DNA of 44,624 nt from CAZUGO01 sp964619935 (GCA_964619935.1 CAZUGO010000093.1:1-44624); one strand, 5' to 3'; positions 1 through 7,903 are shown, numbered from the stretch's first letter. Numbers and translations: made by a program. Notes: generated from the sequence alone by a model not told the origin.

Positions 1-177
1 CGTCGACCAGGTCGTGTCGCCAGGTCTACCCGGTCGTTACGCCAGGTCGACCGGGTCGTTCTGCCAAGTCGACCCGGTCGTTCTGCCAGGTCGACCCGGT
101 CGTTTCGCCAAGTCGACCCGGTCGTTCTGCCAGGTCGACCCGGTCGTTTCGCCAGGTCGACCGGGTCGCATCGGGAA
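1..177. repeat. 22-bp minisatellite, eight copies
   Basis: A six-base core, GTCGAC (one copy GTCTAC), recurs at positions 2, 24, 46, 68, 90, 112, 134 and 156, an exact 22-bp period. Flanking bases alternate between a TTCTGCCA and a TTTCGCCA version in the better-conserved copies, giving a 44-bp higher-order pattern. The period is not a multiple of three, and I see no start or domain that would make the stretch coding. There are no unique spacers, so it is not a CRISPR array. It sits at the contig edge and probably caused the assembly break. Confidence 0.9.
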
Positions 178-305
178 CTGGGCTGTTATGTGGTCATTCA
201 AGCCGCACTCACGTGCGCTGCAGCGTGGGGTGCGAACACCCAACGCGCTCGGCAGGTCCGACACGAAGAACGGTCGGCCGCTCCGAATCCCGCAGGCACA
301 TAGTC

Positions 306-337
306 GGTCCGCGAAACGGACCCCATGCAGCATGGGG
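306..337. terminator. Two adjoining perfect hairpins downstream of the ABC exporter operon
   Basis: GGTCCG (306-311) pairs with CGGACC (317-322) around a CGAAA loop. CCCCATG (321-327) pairs with CATGGGG (331-337) around CAG. The two stems share two bases, so they are mutually exclusive or stacked. They lie about 50 nt past the stop codon of the leftward permease gene at 390 and could end that transcript. There is no U-tract, so the terminator role is inferred from position. The rest of 178-389 holds nothing I recognise. Confidence 0.4.
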
Positions 338-389
338 CTGGGGGCCGGGCCGCGCCCCGTGGTCTTTAGCCCCACGAGCGACGCAGCGG

Positions 390-2573
390 TCAGCCGGCGG
401 TCTGCAATTTGGCATCGTATTCAGCGGAAGGGCTGGGCGCCGGCGGGGACTTGGCTTTGCGGCACAAGGCCAGTGCCAGAACCACGCAGGCCCCGGCCGC
501 GAGAACCACGTGCAGCGGCAGATGGACCAGCGAAACGTCGGCCACTTCGGGGATGCCCAGCATGTCGTTCAGCGGACCCGCGGTGGCCGGCAAGACCAGC
601 AGGATGTGCATGCCGTTGTGCATGATATGGGCGATCATCGCCGGGACGATGGACCGAGCCTGCCAGGTGACATAGGCAAGCAGCAGGCCCATGCAGAAAG
701 TCACCACGAAGCGCTGAATCAGGTAATGGTAGGCCGCAAAAACCAGGCCCACAACGATCAGGACGGTCCACTTGCGGAAGGCGTGGCGCAAGCCGTTGAG
801 CAGCATCCCGCGGAACAGCAGCTCCTCACAGACTCCCGGCACCACCGCCAGCAGCACCACGGCCATCACCGGCGACAAGGTCATGACCTGCCGCGAGAAC
901 CCGGCGACCTGCTCGAGCCATTCGTCGGTCAACCCGAACAGCGCAAAGGTTTTCAGGAACAGGGTCACTTCCGAGGCCATCGCCCAGGTTCCGCAGCCGA
1001 GCAGCAATGCCGCCAGCACATGTCTCGGCCGCGGCAGGTGCAGTCCGAACCCATTGCGCAAGTCGACCTTGTAGTACACGATCAGGATCATGGGGATCAG
1101 TGCGAAGCACATGATCATCAGCAACTGGATGACGGTCAGCGAGCGCCGAAAATGATCGCCGCTGAGGTTGACGCCGTGCAGCAGGTAGAACCAGATCGGA
1201 AAGAGCAACGCCACGTACATCAAGGTCAGGGTCGGTCGCGGGTTGGCGCTCGGGCGAATCATGTGGCGATCGAACTGGGCCCGCCAGGACCCCGAATCAG
1301 CAAAGAGCACGGCCTCCTGCCCGAAGACCCGCACCGCGACGGCGACCGCCGTGGCGGCGTACAGACAGGTGGACAGCAGCACCGCGATGATCACGCCGGC
1401 GTCGGCGTTGCCCAGCAACATCTCGCGGGTCAGCAGCACCATGTTGGCAACCGGCAGCACCATCATGGTGCCCTGCAGTTCCGAACCCGGCAGGGCCGCC
1501 AGCCCCGCCGGCACCAGCACCGAAATGATTACCGGGGTGATGTAGTTCTGGGCCTCCTTAAAGGTCCGGGCGAAACTGCACACCGCGAGCATCAAGGCCG
1601 AGAAGAACACCGCCAGCGGAACCAAGAACAGCAGGATCAGCGGCAGCACGGCCAGCGGGATGACCGTATCAGCGCCCATGGACAGCGCTTCGTGGAAGCC
1701 GCCGAAGTGCAGCGTCAGCCCCATGCTGCTGAGGTTCAGAATCGCGCCGATCAGCGAGATGGTCGCGACCACCAGGAACTTGCCGGCCATGATCTCGACC
1801 ACCGGGATCGGGCAGACCATCAAGGTCTCGAGGGTGCCGCGCTCCCGCTCGCCGGCGGTCAGGTCGATGGCCGGATAGATCGCCGAGGTCATGGTCATCA
1901 GGATCAGAATGATCGGAATAATCTGGCCCAGCATGAACCCGCCGCGCTTCTCGGCGGAGGCCACATCCACTTCCCGAACCATCATCGGCGCGATGTAGGC
2001 GTGCGGCATGCCGGCCAGTTCATTGCGTTGTTCGAGGATGTACCAGCCGCTGCGTTCCAGGGCCTGCATCACCCGCCGCCCGGCCATGGCGCTGCGGATT
2101 TCCGCTGAGTCGAACACCACCTTGGGCTTACGGGCTTTGAGGTCGTCGACCCGCCGCGGGACCGGCAGATCGTCGCTGTCGAAAATCACCGCGCAGTCGC
2201 CATTGCCGCGGCGGACCCACTCCGTGGCATCCAGCCCGTCCTGCAGCGACACCACACCAAAATGTCGAACCGGCTCGCCCCCGGGAGGTTTCGCGCCTTG
2301 GGCTTCGGCGCGGGCCACCTGCTCATCCACCCGCCGGGCGTCTTCGAGCAGCAGGTGCTCCAGCCAGTCGGCCACGTTGGTGGTCTGCACGGCGATCACC
2401 AGGGCCTGCTCCTTGATCTGGTCGCGCTGAAGGCTCGCCGCCTGGATCGAGCCCAGCATCAGGGCCGGGTACAACACGATCGGCACCACGATCATGGCGA
2501 TCAGGGTGCGGCGATCGCGCAGGATGTCCAGCAAGTCCTTCAAGTACAGGCGTGAGATGCGTGTGTAATTCAG
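390..2573 (-). CDS. ABC-2 type exporter permease fused to CPBP intramembrane protease domain
   Basis: This is the membrane subunit of a NatAB/ABC-2 type exporter, partnered with the ATPase just upstream. The N-terminus (NYTRISRLYLKDLLDILRD..) and the first transmembrane helix (IAMIVVPIVLYPALML) are typical of ABC-2 permeases with a large extracytoplasmic loop. The C-terminal third is a CPBP (CAAX/Abi-type) metalloprotease domain with EELLFRG at about residue 583, AAYHYL about 30 residues later and HIMHNGMH, the three conserved motifs. The ATPase stop is at 2585. The best start I find is CTG 2573 behind AGGGTGG; an overlapping CTG at 2588 is also possible, so the exact start is uncertain. The product is about 727 aa. 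The substrate is unknown; such fusions are known in planctomycetes and relatives. Confidence 0.85.
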   Translation of the reverse strand: MNYTRISRLYLKDLLDILRDRRTLIAMIVVPIVLYPALMLGSIQAASLQRDQIKEQALVIAVQTTNVADWLEHLLLEDARRVDEQVARAEAQGAKPPGGEPVRHFGVVSLQDGLDATEWVRRGNGDCAVIFDSDDLPVPRRVDDLKARKPKVVFDSAEIRSAMAGRRVMQALERSGWYILEQRNELAGMPHAYIAPMMVREVDVASAEKRGGFMLGQIIPIILILMTMTSAIYPAIDLTAGERERGTLETLMVCPIPVVEIMAGKFLVVATISLIGAILNLSSMGLTLHFGGFHEALSMGADTVIPLAVLPLILLFLVPLAVFFSALMLAVCSFARTFKEAQNYITPVIISVLVPAGLAALPGSELQGTMMVLPVANMVLLTREMLLGNADAGVIIAVLLSTCLYAATAVAVAVRVFGQEAVLFADSGSWRAQFDRHMIRPSANPRPTLTLMYVALLFPIWFYLLHGVNLSGDHFRRSLTVIQLLMIMCFALIPMILIVYYKVDLRNGFGLHLPRPRHVLAALLLGCGTWAMASEVTLFLKTFALFGLTDEWLEQVAGFSRQVMTLSPVMAVVLLAVVPGVCEELLFRGMLLNGLRHAFRKWTVLIVVGLVFAAYHYLIQRFVVTFCMGLLLAYVTWQARSIVPAMIAHIMHNGMHILLVLPATAGPLNDMLGIPEVADVSLVHLPLHVVLAAGACVVLALALCRKAKSPPAPSPSAEYDAKLQTAG

Positions 2574-2584
2574 AACGCCACCCT

Positions 2585-3349
2585 TCAGCCCACGGCCGGC
2601 AGCAACGCCGGCGGCGCGTTGATCAGTTCCAGGAAGATTTCGGTCAGTTTGTCGCGTCCGGACTGTCGCCGCAACTCGGTCAACGTGCCCTCGGCCAGCA
2701 ACCGGCCGTGGTGCAGTAGGCCGATGCGACTGCACATGTCCTCGGCCTCATTCAGGTAATGGGTCGACAACAGCACGGTCTTGCCGAGGGCTTGTTCCCG
2801 GCGGATGAACTCCAGGATAATCCGGTTGGTCAGCACGTCCAGCCCCAGGGTCGGCTCATCCATGATCAGGATGGGCGGGTCGGCCACCAGGGAGCGGGCA
2901 ATGTTGGTGCGCTGCTTCTGGCCGGTCGAGAGTGCTCCGCAGCGCTGATCGGCAAACTCGTGCATGTCCAGCCAATCGATCAAGGCCTCGGCCCGGGCAC
3001 AGGCTTGGCGGCGCTCGATGCCGTACATCTCCGCGAAGAACACCAGAAGCTCGCGGGGCGACAGCCGCGGATACAAGCCGGTGTTGGCGGTCAGAAAGCC
3101 GATTTGCTTCTTGACCTCCTGGACGTCCTGGCAGACATCGAACCCATTGAGCCGGGCGAACCCGGCGGTGGGTTGCATCATGCCGCTCAGCAGTCGCAGC
3201 GTGGTGGTCTTGCCGGCCCCGTTGGGCCCCAACAGCCCATAGATCTCACCGCTGCCAATGCTCAGGCTGACGCCGTCAACGGCCCGTTTCTCGCTGCCGT
3301 CCGGCTGCGGGAACGCCTTGACCAACCGCTGGGCTTCAATCATCGCCAT
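2585..3349 (-). CDS. ABC exporter ATP-binding protein (NatA-like)
   Basis: Cytoplasmic ATPase of an ABC-2 exporter, about 254 aa. Visible motifs are Walker A GPNGAGKTT at residues 41-49, signature LSTGQKQR, Walker B ILIMDEPTLGLD and the switch histidine in STHYLNE. The reading frame extends further upstream, but sequence before the ATG at 3349 (MAMIEAQRLVKAF) is not ABC-like; ATG 3343 is an alternative start two codons in. The permease-protease fusion follows 11 nt later, so the two are co-transcribed and form one exporter. LSTGQ rather than LSGGQ is typical of the NatA/ABC-2 group. Exporter assignment is firm; the substrate is unknown. Confidence 0.92.
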   Translation of the reverse strand: MAMIEAQRLVKAFPQPDGSEKRAVDGVSLSIGSGEIYGLLGPNGAGKTTTLRLLSGMMQPTAGFARLNGFDVCQDVQEVKKQIGFLTANTGLYPRLSPRELLVFFAEMYGIERRQACARAEALIDWLDMHEFADQRCGALSTGQKQRTNIARSLVADPPILIMDEPTLGLDVLTNRIILEFIRREQALGKTVLLSTHYLNEAEDMCSRIGLLHHGRLLAEGTLTELRRQSGRDKLTEIFLELINAPPALLPAVG

Positions 3350-3428
3350 CAGGTCCCAGACCTTTCCAAGCGCTTGCCGGGCAATCACGAGGGCCCACGG
3401 CAGCCGGCCGGGCTGCCGGCGCGTGAGT

Positions 3429-3477
3429 ATTCTATCGACTCCGGCGGACTTGAGTTCGCGAAAAGTTGTGAGAGAAT
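3429..3477. promoter_or_regulatory. Possible divergent promoter elements between the ABC ATPase gene and fumC
   Basis: On the plus strand TTGAGT (3450-3455) and GAGAAT (3472-3477) are separated by 16 nt, a moderate sigma-70 match upstream of fumC. On the minus strand TAGAAT (3434-3429) is a good -10 box for the ABC operon but has no convincing -35. The intergenic region is 3350-3552. Confidence 0.3.
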
Positions 3478-3552
3478 GCGGGTTGGCGGCGGCCTGCCGG
3501 GACCCGCCTGGTGGACCGTAACCGTTTGGCAGCGTCACGCTTGGAGCATGCT

Positions 3553-4944
3553 ATGGCCGACCACCGGATCGAGAAGGACAGCATGGGTGAGATTAAGGTT
3601 CCCGCGGATGCCTATTGGGGCGCTCAGACCCAGCGCGCCGTCGAGAACTTCCCCATCAGCGGCTACCGCTTCAGCCGGCGGTTCATCCGGGCCCTAGGCC
3701 TGATCAAGCGCGCTTCCGCCCGTACCAATCTGCAGCTCAAGCGGCTGGAGCCGCGGCTGGCGCAGTGGATCGAGCAGGCTTCCGGAGAGGTCATCGACGG
3801 CACGCTCGATCGCCACTTCGTGCTGGACATCTTTCAGACCGGCTCCGGCACCAGCAGCAACATGAATGCCAACGAAGTCATCTCCAACCGGGCCATCGAG
3901 CTGGCCGGCGGCAAGATCGGCAGCCGCGATCCGGTGCACCCCAACGATCACGTCAACATGGGACAATCCAGCAATGACGTCATCCCCACCGCCATGCATG
4001 TGGCCCTGGCCGAGGCCGTGCAGCACGACCTCATGCCCGCGTTGCAAAGCCTGGAACAGGCCCTGGCCGACAAGGCTCGCGAATTTGATGACATCATCAA
4101 GATCGGGCGCACCCACCTGCAGGATGCCACGCCCATCCGGCTGGGGCAGGAATTCTCCGGATATGCCGCCCAGGCCGGGCTCAGCGTCATGCGCTGCCAG
4201 AAGGCGGTGCGGGCGCTCCGCGAACTGGCCATCGGCGGCACCGCGGTGGGCACCGGAATCAACACCCACCCGGCATTCGCCGGCAAGGTGTGTGCCGATC
4301 TGACCCGAGAGACCGGAATCGAATTCGTCGAGGCTCAGAACCACTTCGAGGCCCAGGCCGCCAAAGACGGCGTCTGCGAAGCCTCCGGCCACCTGCGGAC
4401 CATCGCGGTGAGCCTGACCAAGATCGCCGCCGACATTCGGCTGCTGGGCAGCGGGCCGCGCTGCGGCATCGGCGAGCTGCGCATTCCGGCCACCCAGCCG
4501 GGCAGTTCGATCATGCCCGGCAAGGTCAACCCGGTGATGTGCGAAATGCTCATCCAGGTGGCCGCCCAAGTCATCGGCAACGACACCGCGGTGATGATCG
4601 GCTGCCGCGACAGCCAATTCGAGTTGAACGTCATGATGCCCATGACCGCCCACAACTCCTTGGAATCGGTCCGGCTGCTCAGCGCCGCAGCCGCGACCTT
4701 CGCTCAGCGCTGCGTCAAGGGCATCGAAGCCGACCGCAAACGGTGCAACGAACTGGTCGAGCAGTCCTTGGCCATGTGCACCAGCCTGGCCCCGGTCATC
4801 GGCTACGATCAGGCCGCCGCGGTCGCCAAGGAAGCCTACCGTAGCGGGAAGACCGTTCGGCAGGTCGCCATGGAGCAAGGCCTGCTCAGTGAACAGCAGC
4901 TCTCCGAGGTCCTCGACCCGCGCTCGATGACCGCGCCACACTGA
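3553..4944 (+). CDS. fumC: Fumarate hydratase, class II
   Basis: Class II fumarase, catalysing reversible hydration of fumarate to L-malate in the TCA cycle as a cytoplasmic homotetramer without iron-sulfur cluster. The start ATG 3553 gives MADHRIEKDSMGEI and 463 aa, close to E. coli FumC length. GRTHLQDATP places the catalytic histidine at residue 188, and the mobile signature loop GSSIMPGKVNP begins at residue 317, so the active-site Ser falls at 318, matching E. coli FumC numbering. GGAG lies 6 nt before the start. The frame is open 42 nt further upstream, but that part is not family-like. It stands alone on its strand between two leftward units. Aspartase is the nearest alternative, but the N-terminus and length fit FumC. 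Confidence 0.96.
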   Translation: MADHRIEKDSMGEIKVPADAYWGAQTQRAVENFPISGYRFSRRFIRALGLIKRASARTNLQLKRLEPRLAQWIEQASGEVIDGTLDRHFVLDIFQTGSGTSSNMNANEVISNRAIELAGGKIGSRDPVHPNDHVNMGQSSNDVIPTAMHVALAEAVQHDLMPALQSLEQALADKAREFDDIIKIGRTHLQDATPIRLGQEFSGYAAQAGLSVMRCQKAVRALRELAIGGTAVGTGINTHPAFAGKVCADLTRETGIEFVEAQNHFEAQAAKDGVCEASGHLRTIAVSLTKIAADIRLLGSGPRCGIGELRIPATQPGSSIMPGKVNPVMCEMLIQVAAQVIGNDTAVMIGCRDSQFELNVMMPMTAHNSLESVRLLSAAAATFAQRCVKGIEADRKRCNELVEQSLAMCTSLAPVIGYDQAAAVAKEAYRSGKTVRQVAMEQGLLSEQQLSEVLDPRSMTAPH

Positions 4945-4995
4945 CCGGCGGCACGCGCTCCCGGGTGGCCCGCCCTGAGGCTCATCTGCCGCCGG
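4945..4995. terminator. Long GC-rich inverted repeat after fumC
   Basis: CCGGCGGCA (4945-4953), starting right after the fumC stop, pairs perfectly with TGCCGCCGG (4987-4995). The 33-nt loop can itself fold (CCCGGGTGGCCCG). It sits between convergent fumC and the leftward LolA-like gene and could terminate either. No U-tract follows. Confidence 0.4.
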
Positions 4996-5113
4996 CTCCG
5001 GTGTTTCGGGTTTGCGCGCCCACCGCAGGCCGGACCCGCCCCTGGCCGCCGCGCCGCCGCGGGGCAACCCACGCGAACGTCATGAACTGCCCAGGAGACT
5101 GCCCGGCGCCCGC

Positions 5114-5833
5114 TCAGGATCCGGAGGTCATGTCATGAATCTGCACTCCGGGCGGGGCCTTGAACACGAAGCGATCCGCGGGAATGTCGACGTCGGTCTT
5201 GATCTGGGTAATGGTCGTGGTTTGCATCGGCTTGCTGCCGTCCGGGCCGAAGGTCACCATCTTGACCATCATGCCGGTCTTCTGATCGAAATGGAAAACG
5301 CTCTTGCCCGTTTGGCCATCCGCCACCTTGGGGGTGGCCTCGATCGGATAGGTCTGCTTGCCATCGATGGTTTCGTCCGGGAGCAGCTTGAGGGTGTAGC
5401 GCTCGCGCATGGTGTCGAACATCTTCTCTGAGGGCACCTGCTGGCTCGCTGGATCGATCCGCATCTTGGTGCCCATCTGCTGCCCCATCTGCTCGCTGAG
5501 CGTGTAGGTGTATTCGCCATCGGTCACGGTCAAGACCTGGCTCTTCATGCTCGGCATGCCGCCACCCATGTCCATGGAGGTGGTCATCTCGCTGCGCGAG
5601 AGATGCGCGCTGCCTTTTCTCATGAACTCCAGGGTCCCGTTGCCGCTCATTTTCATGGTCATCTGCTCGTGGACCATGTCCATGTTCATGGTGATATCCG
5701 CGGTCATGGATTTGATCTTCTCGGCGGCGGCGGCGATCTTCTTCTGAACGTCATCGATCGGGTCGGCCAGCGCGGGAGCGGACCACAGGACGGCAGTCAT
5801 CACCGTTGCGACTATCGATTTGCACGGGGTCAT
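5114..5833 (-). CDS. Secreted LolA/outer-membrane-lipoprotein-carrier-like protein
   Basis: A 239-aa protein with a Sec signal peptide (MTPCKSIVATVMTAVLWSAPALA, cleavage before DP). The mature part carries an amphipathic start (IDDVQKKIAAAAEKIKSMTADI) followed by beta-rich sequence with TLEFMRKG, DGEYTYTLSE and HFDQKTGMMVKMV, the layout of LolA/LolB-fold periplasmic proteins (DUF2092/LolA-like). Such proteins bind lipid or lipoprotein acyl chains, but specific function cannot be read from sequence. The mature N-terminal half is strikingly Met-rich (MNMDMVHEQMTMKM, TSMDMGGGMPSMK), which could hint at metal binding. Start ATG 5833 is preceded by AAAGGAA about 8 nt upstream. Unrelated in orientation to both neighbours. 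Confidence 0.75.
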   Translation of the reverse strand: MTPCKSIVATVMTAVLWSAPALADPIDDVQKKIAAAAEKIKSMTADITMNMDMVHEQMTMKMSGNGTLEFMRKGSAHLSRSEMTTSMDMGGGMPSMKSQVLTVTDGEYTYTLSEQMGQQMGTKMRIDPASQQVPSEKMFDTMRERYTLKLLPDETIDGKQTYPIEATPKVADGQTGKSVFHFDQKTGMMVKMVTFGPDGSKPMQTTTITQIKTDVDIPADRFVFKAPPGVQIHDMTSGS

Positions 5834-5884
5834 CTCAGGGTTCCTTTCATAAAGAGAATCCGTCTGTGCCATTGCAGGATCGCA

Positions 5885-5902
5885 GGATTGTAAGAACAAT
5901 CC
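5885..5902. promoter_or_regulatory. Perfect 7-bp inverted repeat upstream of the LolA-like gene
   Basis: GGATTGT (5885-5891) and ACAATCC (5896-5902) flank AAGA. It lies 52 nt upstream of the start at 5833, within the probable promoter region, and has no U-tract, so it is more likely a protein-binding site than a terminator. The regulator is unknown. Confidence 0.35.
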
Positions 5903-6233
5903 CGGAAAAGTCGAAATGTTCGAGTTCCCGATCGGCAAGAGGCCGCCTTGGAAGGTCCGAGCACCACAGAAGCACGATGGCGCCCATGAGCTTGGAAACA
6001 GGTCCGGGGGCCCGGCTGCCGCCGGTTGGTCAAGCACCGGCCTGCCTGCTTGTGCAAGGACATACTCACGTCGCTCGGTTCCGCCTTGACCCGCAGGCCA
6101 AGCAGGCCGCGTGCGCACTCGCTGCTCAACCAAGAGTTGCGAAAGTCGATTCGACGCGGGAACCTGCTTGCGGGACCGGTATCCCCGCCCGTCGCTCAGG
6201 CTTGCCGGTGCCACTGGCCAGAGCGGGTTCCCC
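5903..6233. other. Non-coding stretch with no recognised gene
   Basis: Reading frames cross this stretch on both strands, but none has a ribosome binding site, a recognisable motif or sensible composition. I see no RNA gene. It separates the leftward LolA-like gene from the ParA unit and may be the boundary of an inserted segment, because sequence to the right is visibly less GC-rich. Confidence 0.5.
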
Positions 6234-6275
6234 TTGGCACAGGCACACGCCCCACTATAACATGCGTGATACGCA
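6234..6275 (+). promoter_or_regulatory. Sigma-70 promoter with overlapping palindrome for the parA gene
   Basis: TTGGCA (6234-6239) and TATAAC (6256-6261) have a 16-nt spacer, each five of six matches to consensus. The palindrome TGCGT-GAT-ACGCA (6263-6275) covers the expected transcription start, a classic place for a repressor operator. Autoregulation by the ParA product or a partner is plausible but unproven. The leader to the start at 6389 would be about 120 nt. Confidence 0.55.
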
Positions 6276-6388
6276 ATGACCGAGCGCCGGCTACATCCTG
6301 TTGGTGGAGCGCGAACCGGAGCCAGGCTTGTGCAGGTCCCGTTTCTAGTCGAGGACGCGCACGTCGCTGTCGTTCTGAGGAAAAAGCC

Positions 6389-7387
6389 ATGAGTATCCCC
6401 GTCATCGCTTTCTTTAACAACAAAGGCGGCGTCGGCAAGACGTCGATGGTCTACCACCTGTCGTGGATGCTCTCAGACCGAGGATTGGGCGTTATTGCCG
6501 CGGACCTGGACCCACAGAGCAATCTGACTGCCGCATTTCTTGATGAAGACCGCCTTGAAGAGGTTATGCCCAGTAATGGTCACCCACAAACGGTATTCGG
6601 CGCCGTCCAACCTTTCAAGCGTGGAATAGGCGACATCACGACCCCTCACGTTGAGATCGTCTCGGATCGCTTGGGATTGATTCTCGGCGACATGGCTTTG
6701 TCTTCTTTTGAGGATCAGCTATCCGAAGCCTGGCCGAAGTGCATGGACCGCGATGAACATGCATTTCGCGCCATTTCCGCATTTTGGCGTGTCTGCCAGT
6801 TAGCCGGCGAAAGCCACGGTGCCGATGTCATTCTCGTCGATCTCGGTCCAAACTTAGGCGCCATTAACCGCGCGGCACTGATTGCTTCGGATTTCGTAGT
6901 GATTCCATTAGGGCCCGATCTCTTCTCGCTGCAAGGCCTTCAAAACCTCGGCCCTGCGTTGCGACGATGGCGGGAAGAATGGACGGAGCGACTGTTGAAG
7001 AACCCGGTGCCTGACCTGCAACTACCCCCTGGGAGCATCCTCCCAATCGGCTACATCGTACTCCGTCACTCAATCCGACTCGATCGACCGGTCAAAGCAT
7101 TTGAGCGTTGGATTGCACGAATTCCTTCGACTTACGCCGAGGCCGTACTCCAGCAGCCGCCGGATCCGAGCCTCACGATCGATACAGATCCAAACTGCAT
7201 CGCCAAACTCAAGGATTACCGTAGCCTGATGCCGCTGGCGCAGGAAGCACGGAAGCCCATGTTCTTCCTAAAGCCGGCAGACGGCGCGCTCGGCGCACAC
7301 ACCTATGCCGTCTCGGATGCCTACAAAGACTTCAAGAGTGTCGCCATCAAAATCGCCAAGAACGCCGGTCTCAGGGAATTCCCATGA
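6389..7387 (+). CDS. ParA/MinD-family ATPase, orphan
   Basis: A 332-aa P-loop ATPase with the deviant Walker A KGGVGKT near the N-terminus, Walker A' (AADLDPQSNLT) and Walker B-like VILVDLGPNLGAINR. ParA proteins dimerise on DNA in an ATP-dependent way and move plasmids, chromosomes or protein complexes. The N-terminus is MSIPVIAFFNN, with no added DNA-binding domain. The start ATG 6389 has GAGGAAAA just upstream; the open frame extends to 6026 without family-like sequence. No parB gene or parS cluster is visible. The product is longer than many ParAs, with a C-terminal extension (LKPADGALGAHTYAVSDAYKDF). Base composition is lower in G+C than its neighbours, suggesting transfer. A 12-codon ORF starts on its stop (ATGA at 7384) and ends by overlapping the next start. 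Confidence 0.85.
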   Translation: MSIPVIAFFNNKGGVGKTSMVYHLSWMLSDRGLGVIAADLDPQSNLTAAFLDEDRLEEVMPSNGHPQTVFGAVQPFKRGIGDITTPHVEIVSDRLGLILGDMALSSFEDQLSEAWPKCMDRDEHAFRAISAFWRVCQLAGESHGADVILVDLGPNLGAINRAALIASDFVVIPLGPDLFSLQGLQNLGPALRRWREEWTERLLKNPVPDLQLPPGSILPIGYIVLRHSIRLDRPVKAFERWIARIPSTYAEAVLQQPPDPSLTIDTDPNCIAKLKDYRSLMPLAQEARKPMFFLKPADGALGAHTYAVSDAYKDFKSVAIKIAKNAGLREFP

Positions 7388-7421
7388 ACGACTTCCCGGG
7401 ACGTGATCACAGGAGCGGATG

Positions 7422-7775
7422 ATGCCCAGGAAGATCGATTGGTACTATCACCGCAAGGGGTGAACGTCCTGCGGCAAAGCGCAGGGGTTCCTTGCGAAGA
7501 CTGAGCGCGAAATCACAGAAACGGTCGACGCCGCCCGCGCCCGGCTCGGGCGAACCGAGGCGCTCAAACTGGCCCAAGCGGTCAACACGATCATCTGCGC
7601 CAAAGGCCGCTCGGTGGTCGAGTTCGACATGAAGCGCGCTCCGCCGACCCCCGCCGAGCTGCTCAAACACCTGCTGGGTCCCACCGGCAACCTTCGGGCC
7701 CCGACCCTGCGGGTCGCCAAGACGTTGCTGGTGGGTTTCAATGAAGAGTGCTACGCCGAGGTGCTGGGCGGCTGA
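7422..7775 (+). CDS. ArsC-like thioredoxin-fold selenoprotein (UxxC), UGA at codon 14 read as Sec
   Basis: Read through the in-frame TGA at 7461-7463, this gives a 117-aa protein beginning MPRKIDWYYHRKG, then Sec14-T-S-Cys17-GKAQGFLAKT. Later come AKGRSVVEFDMK and LGPTGNLRAPTLRVAKTLLVGF, which carries the cis-Pro region of the ArsC/Spx-like thioredoxin fold. The UGA falls exactly where the first Cys of a CxxC redox pair is expected. AGGAG at 7411-7415 gives a well-spaced ribosome binding site for ATG 7422. A SECIS-like hairpin follows (separate entry). From memory, this matches a family annotated as 'ArsC family (seleno)protein'. Its substrate is unknown; a thiol-disulfide or arsenate reductase-type role is inference. 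A true nonsense mutation is unlikely, since 103 codons of conserved-looking sequence continue in frame to a TGA at 7773. Confidence 0.88.
7480..7496 (+). promoter_or_regulatory. Bacterial SECIS element of the ArsC-like selenoprotein
   Basis: CGCAGG (7480-7485) pairs with CUUGCG (7491-7496), six pairs with one G-U wobble, closing a five-base loop GGUUC (7486-7490). The loop begins 23 nt after the UGA. Known bacterial SECIS elements have a short stem whose loop begins with G about 16-37 nt past the UGA; E. coli fdhF has a GGUCU loop. SelB binding is inferred. A competing hairpin (CCUGCG 7468-7473 with CGCAGG 7480-7485) lies too close to the UGA. Confidence 0.8.
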
Positions 7776-7903
7776 ATGCGGCCCGCTCGGGTGGGGCCCA
7801 GGCCTCACATCCGGCAGCCAAGATCGCTCGGCTGTGTCGCACCCTTGGTCTCATTCCCTGCCCTCCGGGCCCGGGCGCTTGGCGCGACCTGCAAGACGTC
7901 GGC

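Noticed and set aside
1..177. CRISPR array
   Set aside because: Repeats are directly abutting with a 22-bp period and no unique spacers; no cas genes in the window.
270..300. Fragment resembling a tRNA T-arm (CCGAATCCCGC)
   Set aside because: No acceptor, D- or anticodon arm could be folded around it on either strand.
213..2108. Long plus-strand reading frame opposite the ABC permease gene
   Set aside because: It is the antisense shadow of the permease; the translation is a Gln/His/Arg-rich low-complexity string without motifs, while the minus strand has clear ABC-2 and CPBP motifs.
6026..6388. Upstream extension of the parA reading frame
   Set aside because: Contains the promoter and operator-like palindrome and no ParA-like sequence; the start at 6389 has a ribosome binding site and the expected N-terminus.
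7468..7485. Alternative hairpin CCUGCG/CGCAGG after the first selenocysteine UGA
   Set aside because: A perfect stem, but its loop begins only 10 nt past the UGA, nearer than known bacterial SECIS loops; the overlapping GGUUC hairpin at +23 fits better.
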